Shown: positions 31,294-40,096 of the stretch, in pieces
Layout of the letters: each line of letters opens with the position of its first letter
How positions within the stretch are numbered: the stretch's first letter is position 1
NCBI GenBank assembly: GCA_009841235.1
Contig: VXMH01000002.1
Span: forward strand, 1-41,203
DNA from: Caldilineaceae bacterium SB0661_bin_32
GTDB lineage: Bacteria; Chloroflexota; Anaerolineae; Caldilineales; Caldilineaceae
Direction of reading: 5' to 3'
Length of the DNA: 41,203 nt
Translations under genes and position numbers: made by a program
Notes under the pieces: generated by a model
Seen by the model: only the letters and a program-made list of their open reading frames with translations
Databases searched by the model: none
Told to the model about the DNA's origin: nothing

Positions 31294-31322
31294 TTGACAC
31301 CATCCTGAACACGTGTTATCTT
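31294..31322 (+). promoter_or_regulatory. Promoter of importer cassette 2 with a palindromic operator in the spacer
   Basis: TTGACA (31294-31299), 17 bp and TATCTT (31317-31322) form a good promoter about 145 bp before the binding-protein ATG. AACACGTGTT (31308-31317) is a perfect CG-centred palindrome within the spacer, the geometry of a LacI-type repressor site. Confidence 0.55.
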
Positions 31323-31467
31323 CTCCCGCAGTGCCCCATCCTGTTTCACGCAGGTCCTCTCAGCCGTCTGCAACCGCAACCGGCTGCGCGGCGCAAGTTC
31401 TTCGAAAAATCTGCCAGTGACTGTCCGTTCTACGTTTCCATTTCACCATTCAAAGGAGCGACGCAAA

Positions 31468-32853
31468 ATGACACAACGCGCAATGAGCCGACGTGACTTC
31501 ATGCACGTGGCAACCGCAACATCCGTCGGCGCACTGATCGCCGCCTGCGCGCCTGCTGCCGCACCAACGGCGGGAGACGACGGAGGAGGAGCGCCGGCAA
31601 TGGAAGAGGTGACCATTGAGTTCTGGGTCAACCAGCCGATGGCCCGCTCCGAAGGTCTGTGGGACACGCTGATGGCCGAGTACGAGGAGATCAACCCCGG
31701 CGTCACCGTTTCCTCGCTCATCATCCCGCACCGCGACTATGAACCCAAGGTGCTCACCGGCCTCGCAGGCGGCACGGTTGGCGACCTGCTCGACGTCCAT
31801 CCCATGCACAACGCCACGATGGCGATGCGCGGCGCGCTCATGCCGCTGGATGAGCTGATGCCCACCCTCGGTGTCGGCGACGACGAGATGACCAAAGCCT
31901 GGGACTACAACGTCTGGCGCGGAAAGCGCTGGGCCATTCCCCGCTCCGACAACCCGACCATCATGCTCTACAACCGCAGCATGGTCGGCGAGGCCGGCAT
32001 GGACGACCCGGCCGAGCTGTGGGCTGAAGGCAAATGGGACATCGAGGCCTTCGACAACACCATGGACGCCGTCAGCGGCGGCGAGGGCGAAGATCGCGTC
32101 TACGGCTGCGCCCTGCCCGGCGGCGGCACGATCCGCATGCAGTGCGTCTGGATCTGGGGCAACGACGCCACCGTGTGGAATGCAGACGAGACCGCGTCCG
32201 CCTTCAACAGCCCCAAGGCGATCGAGGCCTGGGAGTACATGACCGGCGCCGTGGCCAGAGGGTGGGCGCCCACCCCCGCCGAGAGCAACATCCCCGGCGG
32301 CTGGGTCGCGATGATGGGACAGCGGCGCCTGTGCATGCAGTGGCCCGGCGCGCAGTTCGTCCTCGGAGGCCAGGCGCAGTTCATCCCCGAAGACGTCATG
32401 TCGGAGATGCAGTTGGTGCCGCTCAACACGCTCTGGAACGGCAACCGCGAAGTGCGCAACGCCACCAACTCCCATGGCATCTACCTCCAGACCGACCACG
32501 TCGACGAGTCCTGGGCGATGTGCCAGTACCTGATCTCGGACGACGCCCAGTTCCGCATCATCCGCGAGCGCTGGACTTCGCCGATGGTCAAGCGCCATGC
32601 CGAGAGCGAAGCATGGCTGGGCAGCCTCGAGCCGAGCCTGGAGACCGCGGAGATGTGGGAAGACTCCTTCAACAACATCCGCGCCTTCTCGCACCTGCCC
32701 CGTCAGCAGGAGATGGACAACCTGATCCAGGCGGCCAAGGACCGCATCATCCTCGGTGATGCCACGGCCCAGGAGGCGATGGACGACGTCGCCGCCGAAG
32801 TCGATGCCATCATCGCCGAAGTGGAAGTAGAGATCCAGGAAGCCGGACTGTAA
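31468..32853 (+). CDS. CUT1-type ABC transporter, solute-binding lipoprotein (cassette 2)
   Basis: From ATG 31468 with an AAAGGAG ribosome-binding site the protein has 461 residues. The leader has SRRDFM (7-12) and a lipobox with Cys27 (LIAAC), a Tat-type lipoprotein signal. The mature protein is a family 1 extracellular solute-binding protein: VTIEFWVNQPMARSEGLWDTL, VLTGLAGGTVGDLLDVHP, WAIPRSDNPTIMLYNRSM. Many aromatic residues in the binding cleft (WIWGNDATVW, GGWVAMMGQRR, MQWPGAQF) fit a sugar or glycoside ligand. It is followed by two permeases and no ATPase. An upstream start at 31417 would bury the signal peptide. Confidence 0.9.
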   Translation: MTQRAMSRRDFMHVATATSVGALIAACAPAAAPTAGDDGGGAPAMEEVTIEFWVNQPMARSEGLWDTLMAEYEEINPGVTVSSLIIPHRDYEPKVLTGLAGGTVGDLLDVHPMHNATMAMRGALMPLDELMPTLGVGDDEMTKAWDYNVWRGKRWAIPRSDNPTIMLYNRSMVGEAGMDDPAELWAEGKWDIEAFDNTMDAVSGGEGEDRVYGCALPGGGTIRMQCVWIWGNDATVWNADETASAFNSPKAIEAWEYMTGAVARGWAPTPAESNIPGGWVAMMGQRRLCMQWPGAQFVLGGQAQFIPEDVMSEMQLVPLNTLWNGNREVRNATNSHGIYLQTDHVDESWAMCQYLISDDAQFRIIRERWTSPMVKRHAESEAWLGSLEPSLETAEMWEDSFNNIRAFSHLPRQQEMDNLIQAAKDRIILGDATAQEAMDDVAAEVDAIIAEVEVEIQEAGL

Positions 32854-32861
32854 GTAGTGAT

Positions 32862-32909
32862 CAGCGGATAGTGGTCAGTGGCCAGTGAGAGCCGCTGGCC
32901 GCTATCTGC
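32862..32909. repeat. GGATAGTGGTCRGTGG element forming a stem-loop between binding protein and permease
   Basis: The first 20 nt (CAGCGGATAGTGGTCAGTGG) match 28923-28942. GGCCAG (32880-32885) pairs with CTGGCC (32895-32900), and GCGGATAG (32864-32871) with CTATCTGC (32902-32909) using one G-U pair. Its position matches the stem-loop in cassette 1 and suggests a similar effect on mRNA ratios. Confidence 0.6.
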
Positions 32910-32931
32910 CCTTCAATCCGGGGAGAGGCCC

Positions 32932-33882
32932 ATGGCAGACGCCGTGCCGCTGGCGGCAACCAGCCCTGTTCAGACCAAAAAACCGCGATGGTCGCGCAAG
33001 GTCAAAGCCGACAACATCGCCGGCTATCTGTTCCTCGCGCCCTGGATAATCGGCTTCCTGGCATTTATCGTCGGCCCCATGCTGGCCTCCGGCTACCTGT
33101 CGCTCACCAAGTACTCCGGCTTCGGTGACGCCAAATGGGTCGGTTTCCAGAACTACGACAAGATCTTCCAGGACGATCTCTTCTACACCTCGCTCTACAA
33201 TACCACCTACTTCGCCTTTCTCGGCGTGCCCGCCCAGTTGCTCGTGGCGCTCTGCCTGGCCGTTCTGCTCAACATGAAGGTGCGCTACGTCAACGTCTTT
33301 CGCACCGTCTACTACATCCCGACGGTTACGCCGGCGGTCGCCAACGTCTTTCTGTGGGTCTGGATCTTCAACTTCGACTTCGGCCTGATCAACTCGCTGC
33401 TGCGCCTTGTTGGGATCTCGCCGGTCAACTGGCTGTGGGATCCGCAGATCGTCAAGCCCGCGCTGATTCTGATGAGCCTGTGGTCGGTGGGGCAGCAGAT
33501 GGTCATCTTTCTGGCTGCGCTGCAGGGCGTCTCCGAAGAGCTGCTGGAGGCCGCGTCGATCGACGGCGCCAGCAACTTCCGCCGCTTTATCAGAATCACG
33601 GTCCCGCTGATCAGCCCGGTCATCTTCCTTAACCTCATTATCGGCATTATCAATCTGTTTCAGACCTTCACCGTCGCATTTATCGCCACCAAGGGCGGGC
33701 CGATCAACTCCTCTCTCTTCTACGTGCTCTACATCTATCGCAAAGGGTTCGAAAGCTTTTCGATGGGCTATGCCTCGGGGCTGGCCTGGATCCTGTTCAT
33801 GATCATCCTGGTTATAACCGCCATCCAGTTCTATTTTGCGCAGAATTGGGTCTACTATGAGAGCGGCGGCGCGCCGAGCTAG
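32932..33882 (+). CDS. CUT1 ABC transporter permease, MalF type (cassette 2)
   Basis: From ATG 32932, preceded by GGGGAGAGG, the protein has 316 residues and six membrane helices. The first reads GYLFLAPWIIGFLAFIVGPMLASGYLS. The EAA loop is EAASIDGASNFRRFIRITVP (about 212). A start at 32878 in the same frame lies within the stem-loop and is rejected. It forms the channel with the next gene. Confidence 0.9.
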   Translation: MADAVPLAATSPVQTKKPRWSRKVKADNIAGYLFLAPWIIGFLAFIVGPMLASGYLSLTKYSGFGDAKWVGFQNYDKIFQDDLFYTSLYNTTYFAFLGVPAQLLVALCLAVLLNMKVRYVNVFRTVYYIPTVTPAVANVFLWVWIFNFDFGLINSLLRLVGISPVNWLWDPQIVKPALILMSLWSVGQQMVIFLAALQGVSEELLEAASIDGASNFRRFIRITVPLISPVIFLNLIIGIINLFQTFTVAFIATKGGPINSSLFYVLYIYRKGFESFSMGYASGLAWILFMIILVITAIQFYFAQNWVYYESGGAPS

Positions 33883-33945
33883 AACGCCGGTGGCCGGTTG
33901 TGATCGCGAGCCCCGGTTCATAGGCCGCTCTTTCGGAGGAATGCA

Positions 33946-34800
33946 TTGGTAGATAGAGAAGAAAAGTATATCGGATCGATTTCCGGGAAGATAGCTGCCT
34001 ACATTCTGCTGGGATTCGGGGCGCTCGTTTCGTTGATGCCGCTCTACTGGCTGGTCATGACATCGTTACGGCCGGCCGGCGCCGAATTCACCTACCCGCC
34101 CGAGTGGATCCCCTCCTCCTTTCATCCTGAAAACTACCCGGTTGCCTGGCGTCGGGCTCCCTTCTGGCTCTTCACGTTCAACAGCGTTCTCGTCACCTTT
34201 CTGGCCACGTTGGGCACCCTTCTCACCGCCTCGATGGCGGCCTACGCCTTTGCCCGCGTCCCCTTCTATGGGCGCAACGTCTGGTTCGGGCTCACACTTT
34301 CGACGATGATGCTGCCCTGGGCGGTCACGCTGATCCCGCGCTTCCTGCTCTTCAAATATATGCAACTGTTTGATTCGCTGTGGCCGCTCTTTCTCCCGTT
34401 CTGGTTCGGCGGCGGGGGCTTCTACATCTTCCTCATCCGGCAGTTCATTATGACGCTGCCGGTCGAGATGGAGGAGGCGGCCGTTGTCGACGGCGCCTCG
34501 CGTGTGCGCATCTTCTTCATGATCACGATGCCGCTCACCAAGCCTGCGATCGCGGCCGTGGGCGTCTTTTCCTTCATCCACCATTGGAACGACTTTATAT
34601 CCCCGCTGATCTATACCAACCGCGAAGAAACGCGCACGTTGGCGCTGGGTCTGCGCTACTTCGGCGATGAGCAGTTCACCGAGTTCCGGCTCATCATGGC
34701 CGTCGCCACGCTGATGCTTGTCCCCGTTCTGGTCGTCTTCTTTGCCGCCAACAAGTATTTCGTCTCCGGCGTCGCCCTCTCCGGCCTGGCCGGGCGTTAG
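33946..34800 (+). CDS. CUT1 ABC transporter permease, MalG type (cassette 2)
   Basis: The 284-residue protein has six membrane helices. The first (IAAYILLGFGALVSLMPLYWL) is followed by MTSLRPAGAEFTYPPEWIP. The EAA loop reads EAAVVDGASRVRIFFMITMP. The start is TTG at 33946, five bases after GGAGGA; the nearby ATG at 33941 hits a stop after three codons. A stem-loop follows the stop and separates it from the dioxygenase gene. Confidence 0.9.
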   Translation: MVDREEKYIGSISGKIAAYILLGFGALVSLMPLYWLVMTSLRPAGAEFTYPPEWIPSSFHPENYPVAWRRAPFWLFTFNSVLVTFLATLGTLLTASMAAYAFARVPFYGRNVWFGLTLSTMMLPWAVTLIPRFLLFKYMQLFDSLWPLFLPFWFGGGGFYIFLIRQFIMTLPVEMEEAAVVDGASRVRIFFMITMPLTKPAIAAVGVFSFIHHWNDFISPLIYTNREETRTLALGLRYFGDEQFTEFRLIMAVATLMLVPVLVVFFAANKYFVSGVALSGLAGR

Positions 34801-34808
34801 ATCGGCGC

Positions 34809-34842
34809 CTGCTGCCGGGTTTCAGAGTGCCGCCGGCGGCAG
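34809..34842 (+). promoter_or_regulatory. Stem-loop between permease and PhyH gene
   Basis: CTGCTGCCGG (34809-34818) pairs with CCGGCGGCAG (34833-34842) using one G-U pair and a 14-nt loop, just after the permease stop. It may attenuate or protect the cassette 2 transcript. No U-tract follows. Confidence 0.5.
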
Positions 34843-34894
34843 CGAAACAACCAATACCGACATCCGACAACGAAAGATCTCTGGAGTACAGACT

Positions 34895-35698
34895 ATGCAG
34901 AGTGCAAACGGAAACGAAGCGCCGGCTCGACGCAAGGCGCTGACCGAAGAACAGATCAACCGCTTCTGGATCGACGGCTATCTGACGATAGGAAAAATTC
35001 TGGAAGATGACGAGATCGGGCTGCTGCGGCGAGAGTATGATCACGAATTTGAACGGGCGCGCAAGGGCCAGAATCCCAGGTTCCGCAACCTGTCGATCGA
35101 AGATACCGACGACGTGGAGGCCAAGAACCAGGCTGAATCGCAGATGCTCCAGATCATGCAGATGTGCGAATACAACATTCACTTTCGCCGCCTGCTCTAC
35201 GACGACCGTATTCTCGATATGGTGGAGGATCTGATCGGGCCCAACATCCAGCTCTTCCACGACCAGGCGCTGTTCAAACCGGCCCACCACGGCGGCCCCG
35301 TCCACTGGCACCAGGACAACGCCTACTGGAAATGCAGCCCGCCCAACCTGGTCAGCTGCTGGCTCACGCTCGACGACGTCGACATCCACAACGGCGCCAT
35401 GCAGTTCATCCCCGGCTCCCACTTCCAATCCGTTTCACATGAAGACGCTACCGACGACAGCGTTCTTCTCGACTACGGCGACAACGTCGACCAGTCCCAG
35501 GCTGCCGTCATCTCCCTGCCCGCCGGCGGCGTAACACTGCATCACTGCCAGACCCTGCACTACACTGCGCCCAACGTCACCGACAACCAGCGCCGCGCCT
35601 TCGCCATCCACTTCATGACGCCGGGCACCAAGTCGCTGCGCGAGATGCAGTATCTGGAGGTGTCGTTCGAGCGGCCGGTGTTGAGGATGCGCGTGTGA
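34895..35698 (+). CDS. Phytanoyl-CoA dioxygenase (PhyH)-family protein, tandem copy 1
   Basis: From ATG 34895 (GGAG about 10 nt upstream) the protein has 267 residues. It is a Fe(II)/2-oxoglutarate oxygenase of the PhyH family. Iron ligands are H139 and D141 in VHWHQDNAYW and H222 in TLHYTAPN; the 2-oxoglutarate arginine is R233, 11 residues on. PhyH-family enzymes hydroxylate many small molecules, not only phytanoyl-CoA, so lipid oxidation should not be assumed. It follows importer cassette 2 and may hydroxylate the imported solute. An in-frame frame from 34718 overlaps the permease and is rejected. Copy 2 downstream is about three-quarters identical by eye. Confidence 0.9.
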   Translation: MQSANGNEAPARRKALTEEQINRFWIDGYLTIGKILEDDEIGLLRREYDHEFERARKGQNPRFRNLSIEDTDDVEAKNQAESQMLQIMQMCEYNIHFRRLLYDDRILDMVEDLIGPNIQLFHDQALFKPAHHGGPVHWHQDNAYWKCSPPNLVSCWLTLDDVDIHNGAMQFIPGSHFQSVSHEDATDDSVLLDYGDNVDQSQAAVISLPAGGVTLHHCQTLHYTAPNVTDNQRRAFAIHFMTPGTKSLREMQYLEVSFERPVLRMRV

Positions 35699-35800
35699 AC
35701 CGCTGTTCCGGGTACCCGGCTTTCAGCGATTAACGCTTGCATAAAGAGGCCGTTCAGAAGTTGGAAAGAAGAAACGATAGACCGGGAAAGGTTCATTGCA

Positions 35801-36571
35801 GTGCAAAACGCAAACGGAAACAGCCAGCCGGTACAACGCAAGGCGCTCAGCGAAGCACAGATCAACAGCTTCTGGACGAACGGTTTTCTGGAGGTGGGCA
35901 AGATCCTGGAAGATGACGAAGTCGAACTGCTGCGCCGCGAATATGACGGGGAATTCGAACGTGCGCGTAACGGCCACCATCCCAGGTTCCGCAGTCATGA
36001 AATCGGGGAAACCAGGGTTCTCCAGATCATGCAGATGTGCGAATACAACATCCATTTTCGCCGCCTGCTCTATAACGATCGCATTCTGGACCTGATCGAA
36101 GATCTGATCGGGCCGAACATCCAGCTTTTCCACGACCAGGCCCTGTTCAAACCGGCCCGCTACGGCGGCCCCGCCAACTGGCACCAGGACAACGCCTACT
36201 GGCGCTGCTCCCCGCCCAACCTGGTGAGCTGCTGGCTGACGCTGGACGACGTCGACCTCCACAACGGCGCCATGCAGTTTCTGCCCGGCACGCACTTTCG
36301 CTCTGTGGAGCACGGCCGGCTCGCCGAAAACAACGCCCTGCTCGAATTGGGGGAAGAGATCGATGAGTCGAAGGCGGTCGTAGTGCCCCTCCCGGCCGGC
36401 GGCGTGACGCTGCATCACTGCCAGACCTTGCACCACACCGCGCCCAACAAGACCGACCGGCAGCGACGGGCCTTTGCCATCCACTTCATGACGCCCGGAA
36501 CCAGGTCAATGCGCGAAATGAAGTACCTGGAGGTGTCCTTCGAGCAACCGGTCCTGCGGATGCGGGTCTGA
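35801..36571 (+). CDS. Phytanoyl-CoA dioxygenase (PhyH)-family protein, tandem copy 2
   Basis: The 256-residue protein is a close tandem paralogue of the preceding gene. They share EQIN/AQIN.FW..G, KILEDDE..LLRREYD.EFERAR, the QIMQMCEYNIHFRRLLY block and the metal-binding WHQDNAYW (H128, D130), with H211 in TLHHTAPN and R222. It lacks about 11 residues that copy 1 has near 68-80 (the acidic IEDTDDVEAKNQ region). The start is GTG at 35801, with a GAAAGG 9 nt upstream; the first codons also match copy 1. Retention of all ligands in both copies argues for two active enzymes with different substrates or expression, not decay. Confidence 0.9.
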   Translation: MQNANGNSQPVQRKALSEAQINSFWTNGFLEVGKILEDDEVELLRREYDGEFERARNGHHPRFRSHEIGETRVLQIMQMCEYNIHFRRLLYNDRILDLIEDLIGPNIQLFHDQALFKPARYGGPANWHQDNAYWRCSPPNLVSCWLTLDDVDLHNGAMQFLPGTHFRSVEHGRLAENNALLELGEEIDESKAVVVPLPAGGVTLHHCQTLHHTAPNKTDRQRRAFAIHFMTPGTRSMREMKYLEVSFEQPVLRMRV

Positions 36572-36734
36572 TCTGAGTTTTCAGTAGTCAGTCTTTGGTA
36601 ACGGCAGACGGCCTCGCCGTGGCTTGGCGGGGCAGAGGAATTGGATGGACGCCTGCGTTTCCAAATTCGATTTCGCGATGATTTTATTGAAAACGAGGAG
36701 ACCGAACGAACTCATGAAGAGGAGGAGAAACACA

Positions 36735-38129
36735 ATGGGTAAGACAGAAGAAAGAACTGGCTCCAGTCGACGTGAATTCCTGCGCGCCGGCGCTTTGACG
36801 GTGGCCGGAGCGGCTGTGGTTGCCTGTGCGCCGGCCGCGGCGCCGGCTGAAGAGGCGGCCGGATCCGAGGCGCCTGCCGTTATAAAGGCATCGGTCGCGG
36901 CCAATGACTTTGAGGCCGCCTACGAAGAGGTGGGCCGCCAGTGGGAGGGCACGCTGCTGCGGGTCCCCGTCGGCGGCGTCGGCCACTGGGCCGTGAACGA
37001 GGCGGCTTCGGCTCGGTTTACGGAGTTGACCGGTATCGAGACCGAATGGGAGAACAACCCCTACGACCAGGTCTACGACAAGACCTTCCTGGACCTGGGG
37101 TCCCAGAGCGGCACCTACGACATTATCGACCTGAACTTCGCCTGGTTCGGCCAGTTTATCGCCACGGACGGCCTGCTGCGGCTGGAGGACTATGTGGACA
37201 ACCCCGCCTTCCCGCCGATCGACCTGGACGCCTTTGTCCCGGCGGTGTTGGAAGTCTACGCCAAATGGGAAGGCGACCTCTACGGCCTGCCCTGGCTGGG
37301 CGACGCCATGATCTTCCCCTACAACCAGACCCACTTCGAAGCCGCCGGTCTGGACCCCGACGCACCGCCCGTGACCTGGGACGAAGTGCACTCATTCGGC
37401 AAGGAGCTGACGCACGATGACCAGTACGGCTTCGCGCTGATGGGCGGACGTCAGATCCAGGCGATGTGCACCTATGCCGCCATCTTCTTCGGGCTGGCGA
37501 ATAAGGGCTTCTACAACGACGCCGGCGAGCCGCAGTTTGACAGTGACGAAGGGTTGGAGGCGATGGAGATCATGGCGGTGAAGCTGCCGGAGATCTCGCC
37601 GCCTGCGGCAATATCGTGGGACATTGTGCAGGCTGCCGAAGCGGTGGCGCAGGGCACGTGCTCCATGGAGATCCAGTGGCCGGGCATTCTGCAAGGGCTG
37701 ATCGTCGAAGATTCGCCGGTGTATGGTCAGATGGGCTTCTCCGCGCCTCCCGGGGGCACGCCTCTGGGCGGGCACGGCATCGCCGTTTCCAACTATTCGC
37801 GGAACAAGGACGCCGCCTATCTGCTCTGCCACTACCTGGTCTCACCTGAAATCCAGCGCCAGTATGTGAGCGAGGGCTACGCCATCACCCTGACCGACCT
37901 GTTTGAAGACCCCGAAGTCCAGGCCATCAACCCCTACCTGAAGACGATGGGCGACGCCATGGCGATCGGGCTGAGCTGGCCGCGCACGGAGGAGACCAAC
38001 GAGGTCTTCGATATCATGGTCAAGCACATCAACGCAGCCATCACCGGCGAAGAAACGCCTGAGGAAGCGACCCAGCTGATGAATGACGAGATCCTGGAGC
38101 TGCGCCGCGAACGCGGCTATGTCAGCTAG
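36735..38129 (+). CDS. CUT1-type ABC transporter, solute-binding lipoprotein (cassette 3)
   Basis: From ATG 36735, preceded by AGGAGGAG, the protein has 464 residues. The leader shows SRREFLRAG (11-19) and a lipobox with Cys31 (VVAC), Tat-type. The mature protein matches family 1 solute-binding proteins: ASARFTELTGIETEWENNPY, KTFLDLGSQSGTYDIIDLN, WEGDLYGLPWLGDAMIFPYN and PVTWDEVHSFGKELTHDD. It is followed by two permeases. It diverges clearly from the binding proteins of cassettes 1 and 2, so the ligand is probably different. Confidence 0.9.
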   Translation: MGKTEERTGSSRREFLRAGALTVAGAAVVACAPAAAPAEEAAGSEAPAVIKASVAANDFEAAYEEVGRQWEGTLLRVPVGGVGHWAVNEAASARFTELTGIETEWENNPYDQVYDKTFLDLGSQSGTYDIIDLNFAWFGQFIATDGLLRLEDYVDNPAFPPIDLDAFVPAVLEVYAKWEGDLYGLPWLGDAMIFPYNQTHFEAAGLDPDAPPVTWDEVHSFGKELTHDDQYGFALMGGRQIQAMCTYAAIFFGLANKGFYNDAGEPQFDSDEGLEAMEIMAVKLPEISPPAAISWDIVQAAEAVAQGTCSMEIQWPGILQGLIVEDSPVYGQMGFSAPPGGTPLGGHGIAVSNYSRNKDAAYLLCHYLVSPEIQRQYVSEGYAITLTDLFEDPEVQAINPYLKTMGDAMAIGLSWPRTEETNEVFDIMVKHINAAITGEETPEEATQLMNDEILELRRERGYVS

Positions 38130-38168
38130 TCGATATCCGGTGGCGAGTCCACGGGGAACCGCGCTGCA

Positions 38169-39155
38169 ATGACATCGGGCGAACAGCACGCCTCTTTTGA
38201 GCAGGGACGCATTACAGAAGGGCCTCAGGGGCAGATCCGTACAGCCGGCGGAGAGCAGCGAAACCGGGTGTTCGGTCTGCCCCTTCACATTCTCCTGATC
38301 GCGCCCACATTCCTGATCGTTTTCGGCCTGCTGGTCTATCCCCTGGGCTATGCGATCGTCCTCAGCTTTTCCAACAAGATCCTGACCGGTTCGGTCCCGT
38401 TCAAATGGGTCGGGCTGGAAAACTACCTCGATCTTGTAGAGGCAAAAAGCGAAATGTGGACTTCGGTCGGTGTAACCTTGCGCTTCGCGATCGTGGGCGT
38501 CCTGTTGGAGTTCATCATCGGCCTCAGTCTGGCGCTGTTACTCAACCGGGAGTTCAGAGGGCGCACCTGGCTGCGGGTGGGGCTATTGGTTCCATTGATG
38601 GTGCCGCCGCTGGCTTCAGGGCTGATCTGGCGCATCATGTATGATGACTCGTTCGGCATCTTTCCGCATCTGGTCCGAACCGTGGGCGCCAATCCGCCGA
38701 TCTTTCTGGGTGATCCGGATTGGGCGCTGTATGCCGTCGTCGCCACCGAGGTATGGCGTTCGAGCCCGTTCATGGTGCTCGTGCTGCTGGCTGCCTTGCA
38801 GGCGCAGCCTGTGGAGACGATCGAAGCCGCGGAGGTGGACGGCGCCAGCGGCTGGCAGGTCTTCCGCCTGATCACGCTGCCCTTTATCACGCCGGTCATC
38901 ATCGTGGCGCTTCTCTTCCGCACGGTCGACGCGCTGCGCACCTTTGACCTGATCTTCCTGCTGACCGCCGGCGGTCCGGGCACGACGACCGAAGTGATCA
39001 GCATGTTTATCTATCGCTGGGGCTTCCGCCACTTCAAACTGGGCTTTACCTCGGCGGCGTCGATCCTGCTGATGATCGCTACGTTGATTATCTGCATCTT
39101 CTATCTGCGCATGCTGGTTGTGCGCCAGGCCGAGGTCCAGCTGACGCAGGAGTAG
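38169..39155 (+). CDS. CUT1 ABC transporter permease, MalF type (cassette 3)
   Basis: The 328-residue protein has a long polar N-terminus (about 35 residues) and six membrane helices, the first ILLIAPTFLIVFGLLVYPLG. The EAA loop is EAAEVDGASGWQVFRLITLP (about 219). The ATG at 38169 has only a weak ribosome-binding site (GGGGA, too far upstream). It lies 39 bp after the binding-protein stop. Confidence 0.88.
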   Translation: MTSGEQHASFEQGRITEGPQGQIRTAGGEQRNRVFGLPLHILLIAPTFLIVFGLLVYPLGYAIVLSFSNKILTGSVPFKWVGLENYLDLVEAKSEMWTSVGVTLRFAIVGVLLEFIIGLSLALLLNREFRGRTWLRVGLLVPLMVPPLASGLIWRIMYDDSFGIFPHLVRTVGANPPIFLGDPDWALYAVVATEVWRSSPFMVLVLLAALQAQPVETIEAAEVDGASGWQVFRLITLPFITPVIIVALLFRTVDALRTFDLIFLLTAGGPGTTTEVISMFIYRWGFRHFKLGFTSAASILLMIATLIICIFYLRMLVVRQAEVQLTQE

Positions 39156-39214
39156 CGGACAGGATCGCAATCCTTACACAGTCCGGGCTCAGATTCCAAC
39201 GGGATTAGTCCACG

Positions 39215-40048
39215 ATGCGTACTAAGAACCTGAAGCGGATCCGAAATGTCGCCATGTTTTTCGTGGTGGCTGCGGTCTGGGTCTTCTATTTCTTCCCGAT
39301 CTATTGGATGGTCTCCTCTTCCTTCAAGACCCGCGTCGACACGTTCGCGATTCCGCCCAAATGGATATTCTGGCCTACGATCCAGTTCTATATCAGCAGC
39401 TTTACCAACCCGAAGTTTTTGAAGGTAATACAGAATAGTCTGATCATTACGGGAACGACGGTTGTTTTCTCCCTTGTGCTGGGCGCGTGGGCGGCCTACG
39501 CCTTTGCCCGCTTCCGCTTCAAAGGTTCGCTGACACTGAGTTTCTCGCTCATCGTCGCCCGTATGATGCCGCCTATCGTTTTCATCGTACCGCTTTACCT
39601 CCTCTTCAACTCGCTCAAATTGCGCAATACGCACGTCGGCCTGATACTGATCTTTACCGTCTTCAACCTGCCCTTTACGGTCTGGATGCTCAAGAGCTTC
39701 TTTGAAGAGGTGCCGATCGAACTGGAAGAGGCGGCGTGGATAGACGGTGCCTCGCGCCTGCAGGCATTGGGACGCGTAATCCTCCCACTCATCGCGCCGG
39801 GGCTGGCCGCGACCGCTGTCTTCGCCGCGCTGCTCGCCTGGAACGAGTTCCTGTTTGCGCTGCTCTTGGGCGGGCCCGACACAACGACGCTGCCGGTCTT
39901 TCTTTCCGGCTTCCTGGGAGAACGGGACGTTGAATGGGGCGACATCATGGCCACGGCAACCGTCGCAGTCCTGCCCCCTACCCTCCTCGTGATGCTTGTG
40001 CAGCAGAATCTGATCAAGGGGCTTACGCTGGGCGCGGTGAAGGGATAG
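39215..40048 (+). CDS. CUT1 ABC transporter permease, MalG type (cassette 3)
   Basis: The 277-residue protein has six membrane helices, the first NVAMFFVVAAVWVFYFFPIY followed by MVSSSFKTRVDTFAIPPKW. The EAA loop reads EAAWIDGASRLQALGRVILP (about 171). It lies 59 bp after its partner permease and 48 bp before the next dioxygenase gene. No ATPase is present in the cassette. Confidence 0.9.
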   Translation: MRTKNLKRIRNVAMFFVVAAVWVFYFFPIYWMVSSSFKTRVDTFAIPPKWIFWPTIQFYISSFTNPKFLKVIQNSLIITGTTVVFSLVLGAWAAYAFARFRFKGSLTLSFSLIVARMMPPIVFIVPLYLLFNSLKLRNTHVGLILIFTVFNLPFTVWMLKSFFEEVPIELEEAAWIDGASRLQALGRVILPLIAPGLAATAVFAALLAWNEFLFALLLGGPDTTTLPVFLSGFLGERDVEWGDIMATATVAVLPPTLLVMLVQQNLIKGLTLGAVKG

Positions 40049-40096
40049 AAATCGGACCACCCCGACGCTGCCTGACAACATGGAGAGATGCGAAAA

